The notes under the pieces are model-generated. The model saw nothing but the letters and a program-made list of their open reading frames with translations, made no database searches and had not been told where the DNA came from. From contig JAQBZO010000002.1 of assembly GCA_027622195.1 (NCBI GenBank), positions 1 to 64,000 of the forward strand: a stretch of DNA of 64,000 nucleotides, in the 5' to 3' direction. Shown piece after piece: positions 48,695 through 59,183 of the stretch (positions within the stretch are counted from its first letter, which is position 1; every line of letters begins with the position of its first letter). The translations under genes were made by a program, and so were the position numbers. This DNA is from Planctomycetota bacterium. GTDB lineage: Bacteria > Planctomycetota > Phycisphaerae > Phycisphaerales > SM1A02.

Positions 48695-51220
48695 ATGAAA
48701 CACTCTCCATTGACACAGTCGTTGAACATTCTCGCTGCATTGTTGTCGGTGGCTGCGCATGCTGCAGCCGACATGAACATCTCTGAAGTGCTCGTCCTCA
48801 CAGGCGCGGGTCGAGGCGGACGATCTCCGATCCTTGTCGATCCAATCGCTCAGGCTATTGTCAATGGCACATTCACGACACCCACCGCGGGCGATGTGGT
48901 GCTCGGCGCCGATGGAGCGGACCACATCTGGACACTCGTGAAATCAAATGACAATGGATCATTCACTGGTAATGCATTCTCAAACGCGTGGGCTGTTGCC
49001 ACGATTGAATCGCCCGACGACCACATTGCTGTCCTGAATGCCGCTGGACACACGAGCGTCTGCATCAATGGCGAGTGGCGAACGGGAGATCCCTATAGCT
49101 TTGGCTTTGTTTCACTCCCCATTGCCTTAATGCGCGGGTCCAACACGCTCGTTTTCGTGGTGGGACGCGGCACCCTTCGCGCGTCGGTGAATGATCTTCC
49201 AACGCCGACCACGAAAGCATGGTTCGAGCCGCGCGATGTGACTGCTCCAGACTTGATGTCGGGACGTGCCGCCGATGCATACACATCGCTCTTCGCTCTT
49301 CCAGTCGTGAATGGCACCAATAGTTGGCTTCGTGGACTTTCAATACGAGTCGTGAGCGGAGCATTTGAGATCACCTCACCCATCGATCCCATTCCCCCGC
49401 TTGGCGTTTTCAAGCCCACCCTCTCACTCGCTGGGTTGATTGCGCCATCTGAGTCTTCTTCGGTTGCTGTCTCTCTCGATCTTCTCGACGCAAGTGGCGC
49501 GATACTCGGCAACACTTCGATTGATCTGCGCGTGGTTGCCGCCGATGCGAAGCGCAAGTGCACCTACAAAAGTAACGTGGATGCAAGTGTGCAGTATTTC
49601 GCTGTGGTTCCACCGATTGGATGGACGCCAGAGACGATTCAACCGCCAGACCATCGCCCTGGACTCATGATGAGCTTGCACGGAGCGAGTGTCGAAGCGA
49701 CGAACCAAGCGAATTGTTACGCGCCGCGTGCTGACATCGCCATTGTGTGTCCCACGAATCGACGTCCATTCGGATTCGACTGGGAAGATTGGGGACGCAT
49801 CGACGCGATCGATGTCCTTCACATCGGCGCGGCGATGTTTTCAACGGACGAACGAAAACAGTGGCTCACTGGTCACTCGATGGGAGGACACGGCACATGG
49901 ATCATCGGCGCGCAACATCCAGAACTCTTTGCATCCATTGGTCCAAGTGCGGGGTGGATCGACTTCTGGTCCTACACGGGTGGACCTCTCTTCACGACAT
50001 CCACTGATGCCGGCGCAATCATCGCGCGCGCGCAGAACTTCAGCAAAACGCTTCTGCTGGAGAAGAACTACACGAGTGAGCGCGTGTACATCCTGCACGG
50101 AGACGTGGACGACAATGTTCCTGTCGAGCAAGCGCGCACGATGCGCTCGGTGCTCGGCGCATTCCATCCTGACTTCTGTTACTACGAGCAGCCTGGTGCG
50201 AGCCATTGGTGGGGAGATCAGTGCGTCGACTGGACGCCGATGATCGACTATCTCGTGGCGCGTCGTTTGCCTGAGCCAGAGGGGATCACACGAGGATCTT
50301 TCACCACGATTTCTCCGGCGATCATGTGCGAGCGCGGTGGATTTCGACTCGAGCAACAAGGGACGAACGGTGTTCCTTCGACCATCACGTGGTCCATCCA
50401 ACCTGCAACGACTGATCATCCAGCGGTGCTGACCATCACCACCGAAAACGTCGCTCTCCTCTCTGCGATGTTGGACATCGACGGCGACGATTCGCAGCTC
50501 ACCGTGGTGTTGGATGGAACCACGATCGAAACCAATGAGCCATCGGGCGGGAATTCGCTTTCATTCGCGCGCGCGAACTCGGTATGGACCATCAACACAC
50601 CGAGACGCAACGAACGGATGGCGGCGAAGAATCCATCACGGATGGGACCATTCAAGGCGGCCTTCGACCGAGGGTGCATACTCGTCGCAGGGACTCATGG
50701 CGATGACGATGCCAATGCGTGGAGTCTCGCAAAGGCGCGGTTCGATAGCGATCAGTTTTGGTATCGCGGCAATGGATCTCTGCGCGTGATGACCGACACG
50801 GACTATCTCGCTTCTCGAAAGAGTGGATCAGCACAAGGACACAATGTCATCTTGTACGGAACGACCGAGTCGAACGCCGCTTGGAATGAGTTGTTGCCTC
50901 GCTCGGTGATTCTCGCAACGAAGGGACGCATTGAAATCGAGGAGAGCGGCGGAGACGAAGACAAGTCGACGACGATCGCGAATGATCGCGCGCTCCTTCT
51001 TGCGGTCATGCCAGGACCAGACCATCCTGAACAATCGATCGGTGTGGTCGCTCCCACCGGAGCAGCGGCGCGACGCCTCGCCGACCGCACTCCCTACTTC
51101 GTCGCTGGTGTCCACTATCCCGATTGGTGTGTCATCGACGCGAACACGCTGACCACTGGAAGCGAAGGATTCCTCGCCGCGGGCTACTTCGCGAATGATT
51201 GGTCGGTTGGGGGAAAATAG
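48695..51220 (+). CDS. Secreted alpha/beta-hydrolase (prolyl oligopeptidase/esterase-like)
   Basis: Signal peptide; TGHSMGGHGTWIIGAQHPELFASIGPSAGW (GHSMGG nucleophile elbow); VYILHGDVDDNVPVEQARTM; PGASHWWGD. Confidence 0.85.
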   Translation: MKHSPLTQSLNILAALLSVAAHAAADMNISEVLVLTGAGRGGRSPILVDPIAQAIVNGTFTTPTAGDVVLGADGADHIWTLVKSNDNGSFTGNAFSNAWAVATIESPDDHIAVLNAAGHTSVCINGEWRTGDPYSFGFVSLPIALMRGSNTLVFVVGRGTLRASVNDLPTPTTKAWFEPRDVTAPDLMSGRAADAYTSLFALPVVNGTNSWLRGLSIRVVSGAFEITSPIDPIPPLGVFKPTLSLAGLIAPSESSSVAVSLDLLDASGAILGNTSIDLRVVAADAKRKCTYKSNVDASVQYFAVVPPIGWTPETIQPPDHRPGLMMSLHGASVEATNQANCYAPRADIAIVCPTNRRPFGFDWEDWGRIDAIDVLHIGAAMFSTDERKQWLTGHSMGGHGTWIIGAQHPELFASIGPSAGWIDFWSYTGGPLFTTSTDAGAIIARAQNFSKTLLLEKNYTSERVYILHGDVDDNVPVEQARTMRSVLGAFHPDFCYYEQPGASHWWGDQCVDWTPMIDYLVARRLPEPEGITRGSFTTISPAIMCERGGFRLEQQGTNGVPSTITWSIQPATTDHPAVLTITTENVALLSAMLDIDGDDSQLTVVLDGTTIETNEPSGGNSLSFARANSVWTINTPRRNERMAAKNPSRMGPFKAAFDRGCILVAGTHGDDDANAWSLAKARFDSDQFWYRGNGSLRVMTDTDYLASRKSGSAQGHNVILYGTTESNAAWNELLPRSVILATKGRIEIEESGGDEDKSTTIANDRALLLAVMPGPDHPEQSIGVVAPTGAAARRLADRTPYFVAGVHYPDWCVIDANTLTTGSEGFLAAGYFANDWSVGGK

Positions 51221-51506
51221 TGGCCGAGGACCACAGTATTTGCAGATGGACTGACTCTTGATTACGCATCGTTTCCGGTCCGCTCTGCTGCCCGAAAACA
51301 ACCACCGAGTCGAAAAATCTAGGAACAGGTGGAATCGAATCTGCGTTTGCGCCACGAAGTGAGTGTGGTTTTGGCAGAGCTCGAGCGCTCGCCAAGCGGT
51401 TTTTTCGATCCCCAAGAAAAAAGGGGCGGGTTCCGAGAATCGCTCAAAACTTCTTTATTGTGGTGGTTCATCCGACACAGTGTCGGCAGATCACTCGGGG
51501 ACCCCT

Positions 51507-52400
51507 ATGCAGACCACCACACATCGTGGGTGCAGCGCGATCACTTCGCGCGCTGCGTCCATTCATTACCTCGTCCACTTCACCGCGCTCCTTGCGTGTG
51601 CTACATCTGCACGCGCTGAGCCTCATCCGATGTTGGGATCCTCGAGAGCTGGGGGTGGCTCGGTCTACATCTCCGAGATCCGCATCGACCAGCCAGGCAC
51701 AGATAACGACGAGTATGTCGAAATCGCCGGACCTCCGGGCACACCGCTCGACGAGTACTCCTACATCGTGCTCGGCGACGGGACGGCTGCACAGCGATCA
51801 GGAGTCATCGAAGCGCTCGTCCCGCTCACTGGTCTCACCATCCCAACCAGCGGATTCCTCGTCATCGCAGAGGCATCGTTCACACTTGGAACGGCGAGCC
51901 ACACCACGACTCTCAACTTCGAGAACAGCGACAATGTCACACACCTCCTCGTGACTGGATTTATGGGAATGGTTGGACAAGATCTCGATGGGGACGACGA
52001 CTGCACCCTCGACACTCCTCCGTGGACCGCGATTGTGGATGGAGTCACGATGCTGCATCTCGATCCAACCGCTGGGAGAGGCGCAGAGTGTGGCTACCAA
52101 TCGACGATTGGACCGAGCGAAAGCAGTGTGCCCATGCACATCTTTCGATGCCGCAGCACCATTTGGATGATCGGCTCTCCAGACCCACTGACTGGTTCTG
52201 ATTCGCCGGGCGCAGCCAATCCGTGCTCTACCCTGCCATGCCCGGCCGACCTCGATGCCAACGGCTCTGTTGCCGTGGAAGATCTCTCACTCCTCCTCGG
52301 AGCGTGGGGCTTCCAGGATCATCCCGCCGACTTGGATTTTGACTCGGTCGTGGGAGGGACCGACCTCAACATCCTTCTGGGTGCGTGGGGACCATGTTGA
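51507..52400 (+). CDS. Secreted lamin-tail-domain-like protein with C-terminal dockerin-like domain
   Basis: VYISEIRIDQPGTDNDEYVEIAGPPGTPLDEYSYIVLGDG; C-terminus PADLDANGSVAVEDLSLLLGAWGFQDHPADLDFDSVVGGTDLNILLGAWGPC. Confidence 0.8.
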   Translation: MQTTTHRGCSAITSRAASIHYLVHFTALLACATSARAEPHPMLGSSRAGGGSVYISEIRIDQPGTDNDEYVEIAGPPGTPLDEYSYIVLGDGTAAQRSGVIEALVPLTGLTIPTSGFLVIAEASFTLGTASHTTTLNFENSDNVTHLLVTGFMGMVGQDLDGDDDCTLDTPPWTAIVDGVTMLHLDPTAGRGAECGYQSTIGPSESSVPMHIFRCRSTIWMIGSPDPLTGSDSPGAANPCSTLPCPADLDANGSVAVEDLSLLLGAWGFQDHPADLDFDSVVGGTDLNILLGAWGPC

Positions 52401-52429
52401 TTCGTCCGCGGGGTGCAGCCGCAGGGTGC

Positions 52430-52653
52430 AGTATGTTGAGGCGGTGCATGGCATCTCTTTGACCGACATCCGTGGACACCGATTTCGCGAAAGTGAGATT
52501 GTCGCCACCCTTCGAACCTGTCGTGCAGTCATTGCACACAATGCACCATTCGATCGGAGCATGATGCGTCGTCACTACGGCTGGATGACTTCTCTGCCTT
52601 GGTGCTGCTCGTGTTCAACTGCGCTGCCTTCTGAGTTTGATCCTTGGGGGTAG
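52430..52653 (+). pseudogene. Internal fragment of a DnaQ-like 3'-5' exonuclease
   Basis: Frame reads [76 protein letters not shown] and AHNAPFD motifs present, but N-terminal DTETTG and C-terminal catalytic part absent. Confidence 0.65.
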
Positions 52654-52664
52654 GCGAAGGCCCG

Positions 52665-53702
52665 ATGTTTCCTCCACTTACTATCGGAGCGCTCACACTC
52701 GAGACGCCTCTCATCCTCGCACCCATCGCTGGACATTGCGATCTCTCGTTTCGCATCGTCTGCCGAGAACAGGGTGGCGTCGGCCTCGCATCGACTGACC
52801 TTCTGAATTCGCGCGCGATCCTGGCGGGAAGCCAGCGGACCATTGAACTTGCCGCGACGAACGAACTCGACTTCCCCTGCGGAATGCAGTTGTATGGGAA
52901 CGGTGACGACCCGCTTCCAGAGGCTGCGTGTTGGGCGGTCGATCATGGCGCGAAACTGATCGACATCAATATGGGATGCCCTGTCGACAAGGTCGCAAAA
53001 AAGCACGGAGGGTCGCTCCTACTGCGTGATTGTGGTGCGACCACACTGCTCGCATCGCGCATCGTTCGCGCGGTCGAGTCTCACACCTCTGGAAAGATTC
53101 CAGTCACCGCGAAGATGCGACTCGGATGGGACCCTGAGCATCCCGTGGCTCCAGAACTCGCTCGGCAACTCGAGGATGTCGGCATTGCTGCGGTCACCGT
53201 GCATGGACGCACCACAGTTCAAATGTTTTCTGGGGTTGCTGACTGGAATGCGATCGGCGAAGTCGTGGCCGCGGTGAAGTCCATCCCCGTGATTGGTAAT
53301 GGTGACCTCACCGAACCAGAGCACATCCCAATGCGCATGGCGCAGACGGGTTGTCGTGGCCTGATGATTGGACGCGCAGCGCTTCGCACACCATGGCTCT
53401 TTCGACAGGCAGCGGCATTGTTGCTGCGCGGCGAAGTGTTGCCAGAGCCTTCATTCAACGATAAGTGCCGAGCAATCCTGCGGCACATCGACCTGCTCGA
53501 GCAGTACTCCACCGAACATCGCGCGATCGAAACGCTGCGCAAGCGCATTGCGTGGTATGGACACACGATGGGTCATGTGAAACCAATGAAAGAGGCGATT
53601 CGCACCGCGAAGTCGTTCGCTGTCATGCGTGACGCACTGCACGAATGGATGACTCCCGAGCGCGAGCATGTCTCTCGCGTCACGTCGACTACGCCGGCTT
53701 GA
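52665..53702 (+). CDS. dus: tRNA-dihydrouridine synthase
   Basis: [86 protein letters not shown]. Confidence 0.95.
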   Translation: MFPPLTIGALTLETPLILAPIAGHCDLSFRIVCREQGGVGLASTDLLNSRAILAGSQRTIELAATNELDFPCGMQLYGNGDDPLPEAACWAVDHGAKLIDINMGCPVDKVAKKHGGSLLLRDCGATTLLASRIVRAVESHTSGKIPVTAKMRLGWDPEHPVAPELARQLEDVGIAAVTVHGRTTVQMFSGVADWNAIGEVVAAVKSIPVIGNGDLTEPEHIPMRMAQTGCRGLMIGRAALRTPWLFRQAAALLLRGEVLPEPSFNDKCRAILRHIDLLEQYSTEHRAIETLRKRIAWYGHTMGHVKPMKEAIRTAKSFAVMRDALHEWMTPEREHVSRVTSTTPA

Positions 53703-54393
53703 GTTCTCTATTCTGTGGAAGATCGTTCACACCAGCGATACCAAAGGTGCGAAGAAACTCTTGTGTTGTTCCATACAACATCGGACGACCCACCTCTTCG
53801 GCCCGTCCAGTGATGCGAACGAGTCGTCGATCCATCAGCGATCTCAATACTTCGCCGCACGCGACTCCACGAATCGATTCGATGTCTGAACGAAGGATCG
53901 GTTGTCGATACGCGACAATCGCGAGTGTCTCAAGCGAAGCTTGCGAAAACTTTTGTTGCTCACGCGCTCCACGAAGTTTTTCGAGCAGCGGCGCGAACGT
54001 GGGGAGGGTCATGATCTGTCGTCCGCCCGCAACACTCTCGATACGAAATGCGCGTCCTTGCGACGCGTAACTGGCGTTGAGTCGATCGATCGCATCACGC
54101 ACTTCTTGCACAGAAGAATGGCGAGCCGCATTGGCTGGTGATTTTGTCCCATCGCGAGGATTGGTGGTGTTCGCGACTTCTGGGATCGACTCCGCCGCCT
54201 CAGACAATGCGGCGCGCAACTGCGCACTCGGTGCCACGATGAGTCCAAGGACCTCTGCAAGTCGGTTCTCCGAGATCGGTCGATCCACGGCGAGAAGGAG
54301 TGCCTCGATGCGCACATCCAAAGGAGAATCTGCACAGGGCACAGCAGAGAGACTGCTTTTTGAATCTGGTGTTGTTGTTTCGCGCGTCACCAC
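53689..54393 (-). CDS. scpB: SMC-Scp complex subunit ScpB
   Basis: [65 protein letters not shown]. Confidence 0.94.
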   Translation of the reverse strand: MVTRETTTPDSKSSLSAVPCADSPLDVRIEALLLAVDRPISENRLAEVLGLIVAPSAQLRAALSEAAESIPEVANTTNPRDGTKSPANAARHSSVQEVRDAIDRLNASYASQGRAFRIESVAGGRQIMTLPTFAPLLEKLRGAREQQKFSQASLETLAIVAYRQPILRSDIESIRGVACGEVLRSLMDRRLVRITGRAEEVGRPMLYGTTQEFLRTFGIAGVNDLPQNRELKPA

Positions 54394-54402
54394 GGCGCAG
54401 TT

Positions 54403-54819
54403 TTAGCCGCGAGAAGCCGCGAGCGCCAACTTGACGCGTCCGATTTGCTGCTGCACCTCGAGCGCCTCGCGCTGGACGAGCGAAAGCGGCCGCTCATTGG
54501 TGGCGTTGACCTTCGCGTTCGCCGCATCAAGGGCGTCCTGCGCATCCTTGCCGACGATCTCTTCCGCAGCGGTGGCGGCATCGACCAAGAGAGTCAGCGC
54601 GTTGTTTTGCAACTGCGCGAACCCGCCATCCACCGCGAAAAAGCGGCTGCCAGAGGCGGTGTCGACGCGCGTGACGCCCACTCCGAGTTTGGCGAGGAAT
54701 GGACTTCCGCCCGCCATCACTCCGTACTGTCCATCCCATGATTGGAACGAAACATAAGTCGCCTCCTCATTGAGAAGTTCGGCGGCGGGAGAAACGATTG
54801 AGCAGCGGAGTTGAGCCAT
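54403..54819 (-). CDS. atpC: ATP synthase F1 epsilon subunit
   Basis: MAQLRCSIVSPAAELLNEEATYVSFQSWDGQYGVMAGGSPFLAKLGVGVTRV..., VDGGFAQLQNNALTLLVD. Confidence 0.9.
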   Translation of the reverse strand: MAQLRCSIVSPAAELLNEEATYVSFQSWDGQYGVMAGGSPFLAKLGVGVTRVDTASGSRFFAVDGGFAQLQNNALTLLVDAATAAEEIVGKDAQDALDAANAKVNATNERPLSLVQREALEVQQQIGRVKLALAASRG

Positions 54820-54878
54820 GGTGGATCCCGTTTGGGAGGGTGAAGATTGTACACTGACCTTGCGCAGGGGCACCGCTC

Positions 54879-55517
54879 ATGAAAAAATTCCTCGTTCGAT
54901 CGCCAGAAGGTGTCATCATTGGTCCATTTACCGTTGATGAGGTCATCGCACTCGCCCATTCGGGTCGCATTTCGCGCGATTGCCATCTTCAAGAGGTCGG
55001 TGGATCTTCGTGGACTTCGGCCTCGCGCGTTCGTGGTATCCGCGAGGTTTTTGCAATATCAACTCCGCTGCCCCCGATTCCGCCAGAGCCGATCGTGCTC
55101 GCTGCGCTGAAACCAATCGAAACGGAAGAAGTCGAACGGGATCAACACCCACCCATCCCAGAAGATCAGCCGAAGCCCACCCGCATGGGTGTCGCGGATC
55201 GAATCTTGCGCGGAGCGTTCGGAATTGCGCGTGGGGTTTCAGTCTTCGTCATCTTGCTGTGCGTCTTGACCATCGTTGTTGGAGGCGGCGTGGTCGCCGT
55301 CTGTACCGTTCTCCCAGATCCAACCTTAGTGTTGACTCACTTGATGAACGACCCAATGATGGCCGACTTCTATGCCAATCGTCTTGCACTCATCGCTCTC
55401 GCCATGGCCGCCGTGTGGATGGCAATTCCCACGCTGATTGCGTTCGTCGCCCTTGCGCTCCTCATTCAGATTGAGCGCAACACGCGCGTCCGCGACCCTC
55501 GCACTTTAGAAGAGTAA
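54879..55517 (+). CDS. GYF_2 (DUF4339)-domain membrane protein
   Basis: KKFLVRSPEGVIIGPFTVDEVIALAHSGRISRDCHLQEVGGSSWTSAS, then two TM segments. Confidence 0.75.
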   Translation: MKKFLVRSPEGVIIGPFTVDEVIALAHSGRISRDCHLQEVGGSSWTSASRVRGIREVFAISTPLPPIPPEPIVLAALKPIETEEVERDQHPPIPEDQPKPTRMGVADRILRGAFGIARGVSVFVILLCVLTIVVGGGVVAVCTVLPDPTLVLTHLMNDPMMADFYANRLALIALAMAAVWMAIPTLIAFVALALLIQIERNTRVRDPRTLEE

Positions 55518-55524
55518 GAATCTC

Positions 55525-56034
55525 TCAGCGTCTCGGTACTCCCCACCTTGCGAGACTTGAGTTGGTGTATCTGGAATCGTCGGTGACTTCCTTCACCATC
55601 ACATCAACAAGCCATGATGGAAGTTCAACCTCGGTGTCGATGGTTGGAAGTTCGATCTCGGCGAGCACGATGGGTAGGTCAAGAAACTGATCGACTTCCC
55701 AGACGAGTCCTCGATCGCATGGGACAAACCACCTCGTCTTATGCACCCGCGCCCCACTGGTGGTCGGCCAAGCGGTGTTGAATCGATCCGCATCAATCTG
55801 CTCTTCGATCTCTTCGCGCACTCGTCCGACGCCGCGCTTGATCGTGTTCCAGTATTCGACGCGTCCATCAGAATGGGTCACTCTGCGAACGCGACCGACG
55901 AGTCCAGCCTCGGCTTCGCGTCCTTGCGCGATATACCCCTGCTCAAACTCCATGTGCTCTGTATCGCGGGGAAGCGCGGCCATCTCTCTGCACAACCACA
56001 CCCGTTCAATTTCGATGCCATCGGTGCGCTTCAT
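55525..56034 (-). CDS. CYTH-domain protein (triphosphate tunnel metalloenzyme-like)
   Basis: IEIERVWL, EFEQGYIAQG, VGRVRRVTHSDGRVEYWNTIKRG, EIEEQID, VHKTRWFVPCDRGLVWEVDQFL, LAEIELP; start at ATG overlapping the holB stop. Confidence 0.82.
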   Translation of the reverse strand: MKRTDGIEIERVWLCREMAALPRDTEHMEFEQGYIAQGREAEAGLVGRVRRVTHSDGRVEYWNTIKRGVGRVREEIEEQIDADRFNTAWPTTSGARVHKTRWFVPCDRGLVWEVDQFLDLPIVLAEIELPTIDTEVELPSWLVDVMVKEVTDDSRYTNSSLARWGVPRR

Positions 56035-57224
56035 GCGTCCACTGACTCGGTCGAGAGTGCTTCTTGCCATTCGCTCACAAGGTAGGTGAGTGCGTGCTTC
56101 AGATTGACATTCGCACTGACGACGCTTTCGACTTCGGCAATCACATCGATCACGCGAGTCCACCGCTCGAGATCTTCTCGCGGCTGCGCATCCGTCGCCG
56201 TCGCGCTCTGCGAGTGCATCTCTCGTCGAACTCTCTCGCTCAACATGTGGAGGATGATTTCAAGTCCACGACGATTCGCCGCCTCTTTGCTCGCGCGCGC
56301 ATCTCGCTTGACCGCGCGCTCTGCGTATTCACCGATCAGAACAGCCATTGTTTCTGCTGCGCCAGATGGCCAATGGCCCTTCGCAAGCGCGCTCCACATC
56401 GGATCCAGTTTGATCCACCAGCCATGAAGTCCCTCGTTCAGTGCCGTTAACGCCTGCCCAGGACTTCCTCCGCTATAGGGAATCGCCCAATCTCGTTCGG
56501 TTGGGTTGGCATCCGCAAGCCTGGCCTTCGACCATGTTTTCATTTCATCCTGTGTGAGCGGAGCGAACGAGAGTGATTGACAACGACTGCGAGTCGTCGG
56601 CAGCAGTCGATCGGCGTGCGAGGCAATCAAAAAGAACCACGTCTGCGGAGGAGGTTCCTCGAGGGTCTTCAAGAGCGCGTTTTGCCCTTCTGCATCGAGT
56701 AATTCGGCCTCATCGATGATGAAGACCTTGCCACCACCGCACCACGATGTACGAAACGCAGGAGCATCCATCACACGACCCTCGCTATCCACTCCGCCGA
56801 TCATGTGCTCGCGCAACAATCCGACGGGAATATTCAACTGCTTTCGATCACGCAGTGTTGCGTCCCGACTCGTCGCTGCAAGTTCCTTGTGGATGACGCG
56901 AACATCGGGATGCGTTCCAAGTCGAAGCAACTTCGCCGTGTTGCCATCGCGGCGTGGACTGAAATGCAACCACTCGTCGTTCGTCGTCGTGGGTTCAGTC
57001 AAGAGTGCGGCGAGGCGCATCGCGATCGTGCATTTTCCAATACCTGATGGTCCGTGGAAGATCCAAGCGTGCGCGAGGGTGGAGGCGGCTCCCGCGTGCG
57101 TCAATCGGCGAATGGACTCTTGGTGACCGAGGATCGTTCCGTCAATCGCGTCCCGCGCGAGTGAACCGATCGTCGAGTTTCCACTAGCCATCGGCTCGGT
57201 GCCTGATTCAACCCTGCGAGCCAT
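56031..57224 (-). CDS. holB: DNA polymerase III subunit delta'
   Basis: HAWIFHGPSGIGKCTIAMRLAALL, FIIDEAELLDAEGQNALLKTLEEPPPQTWFFLIA, LLPTTRSRCQSLSF. Confidence 0.93.
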   Translation of the reverse strand: MARRVESGTEPMASGNSTIGSLARDAIDGTILGHQESIRRLTHAGAASTLAHAWIFHGPSGIGKCTIAMRLAALLTEPTTTNDEWLHFSPRRDGNTAKLLRLGTHPDVRVIHKELAATSRDATLRDRKQLNIPVGLLREHMIGGVDSEGRVMDAPAFRTSWCGGGKVFIIDEAELLDAEGQNALLKTLEEPPPQTWFFLIASHADRLLPTTRSRCQSLSFAPLTQDEMKTWSKARLADANPTERDWAIPYSGGSPGQALTALNEGLHGWWIKLDPMWSALAKGHWPSGAAETMAVLIGEYAERAVKRDARASKEAANRRGLEIILHMLSERVRREMHSQSATATDAQPREDLERWTRVIDVIAEVESVVSANVNLKHALTYLVSEWQEALSTESVDA

Positions 57225-58633
57225 TAGCGGGGTACCTCAACCAGTCTCGGTGCTTGTGGTGAAAGTTTTTTGGGCTCACGCGGATCAAGTGCGATCAAGA
57301 ACTCTTCTCCGTTCACGAGGTGTTTTGGAAATCGCTTCATCACTGCGGTCACCTCGTCGCTGAAGAGTGTGCTTCGTGGATCGTACGCGTCGACGCCGTA
57401 CACGCCGACCGTCACCACACTCATCATGGGCGACTCGGTGTGCAGGTAAAAGGCTGGAAAACCCAGCGCGCGCAGTTCGCGGCAATACGATTCGGACTGT
57501 GTGCGAACCTGCGATGTGGTGATCTCGGTCGAATCGAAATCACTCCACACCGCAACTTGGATGGTGTACAAGGGGTTCACCTCTGAATAGCGCAAGCGAA
57601 GTTGTCTCACATCCCACGCGCCAATGCGTTCGCCATCCACCACACCCTTCATCGCCGTCAGCATGGCTCTTGGAAATGCAGGTTTTCCATCCACTTGAAT
57701 CGCCCTCACGCGGTTCAGCATCTCTTTCGCTTCGGGATCCGTCGCTTCGGCGAAGTGTCCTGCAAGAATGACACTTCCATTGGGCTTGCTGCGTACTGAG
57801 ATCTCGGTGATCGTGGGATAGGTGTCGATGATCTGCGCTGCGGCCGCATCCGCTACGGCTCGATTGCTGTCTCCGGAAAATGTGGCGAGCACGACTCCCC
57901 ATGGTTTGGTGGTGTCCGCCAAAGTTGCGGTACCGAAAGCGTTGTCTGGCACAGTCGCCGCATTGTTCTGGGGATCACCATCACCTGGGACGCTGGCAAG
58001 GTCTGGCCCCGCTGTTTTTCCATTCGCCGATTCACTCGATCGACCGACCGTTGTCGGATCAACGGCGAGTGGTCGCGCGGGTGGAGCGGACTTTGGAAAC
58101 GGTCGACGCTCCGGTGCAACAAGCGTCGTCAGTTCCAAGTCGGCGAGACGTGCTGGTGCGGATCCCGCGTAAGGAACATCATCCACCGAATAGATGGACT
58201 TCTCATTCGTTCGCGGCGCCGCCGCCTTGGACTTCTTGTTCGACTCTGGCTGGACCACCTTGGTCTTTGCATTGGGATCAGCCCTCGGAAGATTCGCGTT
58301 CAGTCCACTCGCGTACCTCGATGACGACTGCGATGGCGTGACATTCATCTGCACATCAGGATTCGTGAGGCGACTCTCGATTCCAGATGGGCTAGACCGC
58401 TCGTTGGTCTCGCATCCGCCCGCCAAGACGGCGAACGAGATGGCTCCGAAAAGGACGAGATGGCAACGTTGGCAGACCAATACACAAAACAACCTACCAA
58501 CTCTGAGGTGTTGAGTGGAATAGTATGCAAGATTCGTGTGTTTTATTGTTATATATGCAATTTTTATTGCATTCCTCAAAGAGTGCTCAATTCCTGCTGG
58601 GCAACCGGATTCCGAGTCGGGCACTCTCTCCAA
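57224..58633 (-). CDS. Probable lipoprotein with C-terminal SPOR-like region (start uncertain)
   Basis: SFAVLAGGCETN lipobox; long low-complexity linker; C-terminal YTIQVAVWSDFDSTEITTSQVRTQSESYCRELRALGFPAFYLHTESPMMSVVTVGVYG. Annotated 5' end is probably too long. Confidence 0.65.
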   Translation of the reverse strand: MERVPDSESGCPAGIEHSLRNAIKIAYITIKHTNLAYYSTQHLRVGRLFCVLVCQRCHLVLFGAISFAVLAGGCETNERSSPSGIESRLTNPDVQMNVTPSQSSSRYASGLNANLPRADPNAKTKVVQPESNKKSKAAAPRTNEKSIYSVDDVPYAGSAPARLADLELTTLVAPERRPFPKSAPPARPLAVDPTTVGRSSESANGKTAGPDLASVPGDGDPQNNAATVPDNAFGTATLADTTKPWGVVLATFSGDSNRAVADAAAAQIIDTYPTITEISVRSKPNGSVILAGHFAEATDPEAKEMLNRVRAIQVDGKPAFPRAMLTAMKGVVDGERIGAWDVRQLRLRYSEVNPLYTIQVAVWSDFDSTEITTSQVRTQSESYCRELRALGFPAFYLHTESPMMSVVTVGVYGVDAYDPRSTLFSDEVTAVMKRFPKHLVNGEEFLIALDPREPKKLSPQAPRLVEVPR

Positions 58634-58874
58634 TCACCCCTTGTTTCCTCGCAAAAAACGGCTGTGTACATGTTGTGGAAACATCGTCAAAAAGCCTCAA
58701 GTTGAGACGGTTGGTCCGACGATGAGAATCTTTGCGTTTCCTCCACAACGGAGAGTGGATTGAGCGGGCTTAGGCACCATACTGTGAGGTGACCGAAGGC
58801 TCCAGACGGACCGTGCGGATCGGTTCGAGTCACACTCTTCGCGTGGCATAGACGCTCGAAAAAAGGATGGCGTC

Positions 58875-59138
58875 ATGCCACATGTCTTGGACTCAGCGCA
58901 CATTCAAGAATCAATCATGAGCAAGTCTCAGGATGGCACAGATGGATCGGCCAAGCGACGCGAGCGCGCGCGTGATCCGCAGTCGAAGCAGATTGATGCG
59001 CTGAAAGCGATGCCCGATGTTCGGCTGGACCGAATCGAGGCGATGAAGCGCGCAATAACGAACGGTGAGTTCGACACTCCGGAACGATTACAGACCGCGA
59101 TTCGTCGAATGATTGATGAATTGCATCGATCTGAGTGA
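58875..59138 (+). CDS. FlgM-like anti-sigma factor
   Basis: C-terminal VRLDRIEAMKRAITNGEFDTPERLQTAIRRMIDEL matches the FlgM-type 'R...I..I..G.Y......A..ii..L' pattern. Confidence 0.6.
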   Translation: MPHVLDSAHIQESIMSKSQDGTDGSAKRRERARDPQSKQIDALKAMPDVRLDRIEAMKRAITNGEFDTPERLQTAIRRMIDELHRSE

Positions 59139-59183
59139 GATCGTTTTCTCGGTCGCCCATTCCATCCTGTCTAGACTAGGTGC

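Noticed and set aside
58580-58625. AGAGTGC...GCACTCT inverted repeat in an AT-richer intergenic region
   Set aside because: 7-bp arms with a >30-nt loop and no conserved internal structure; could be chance.
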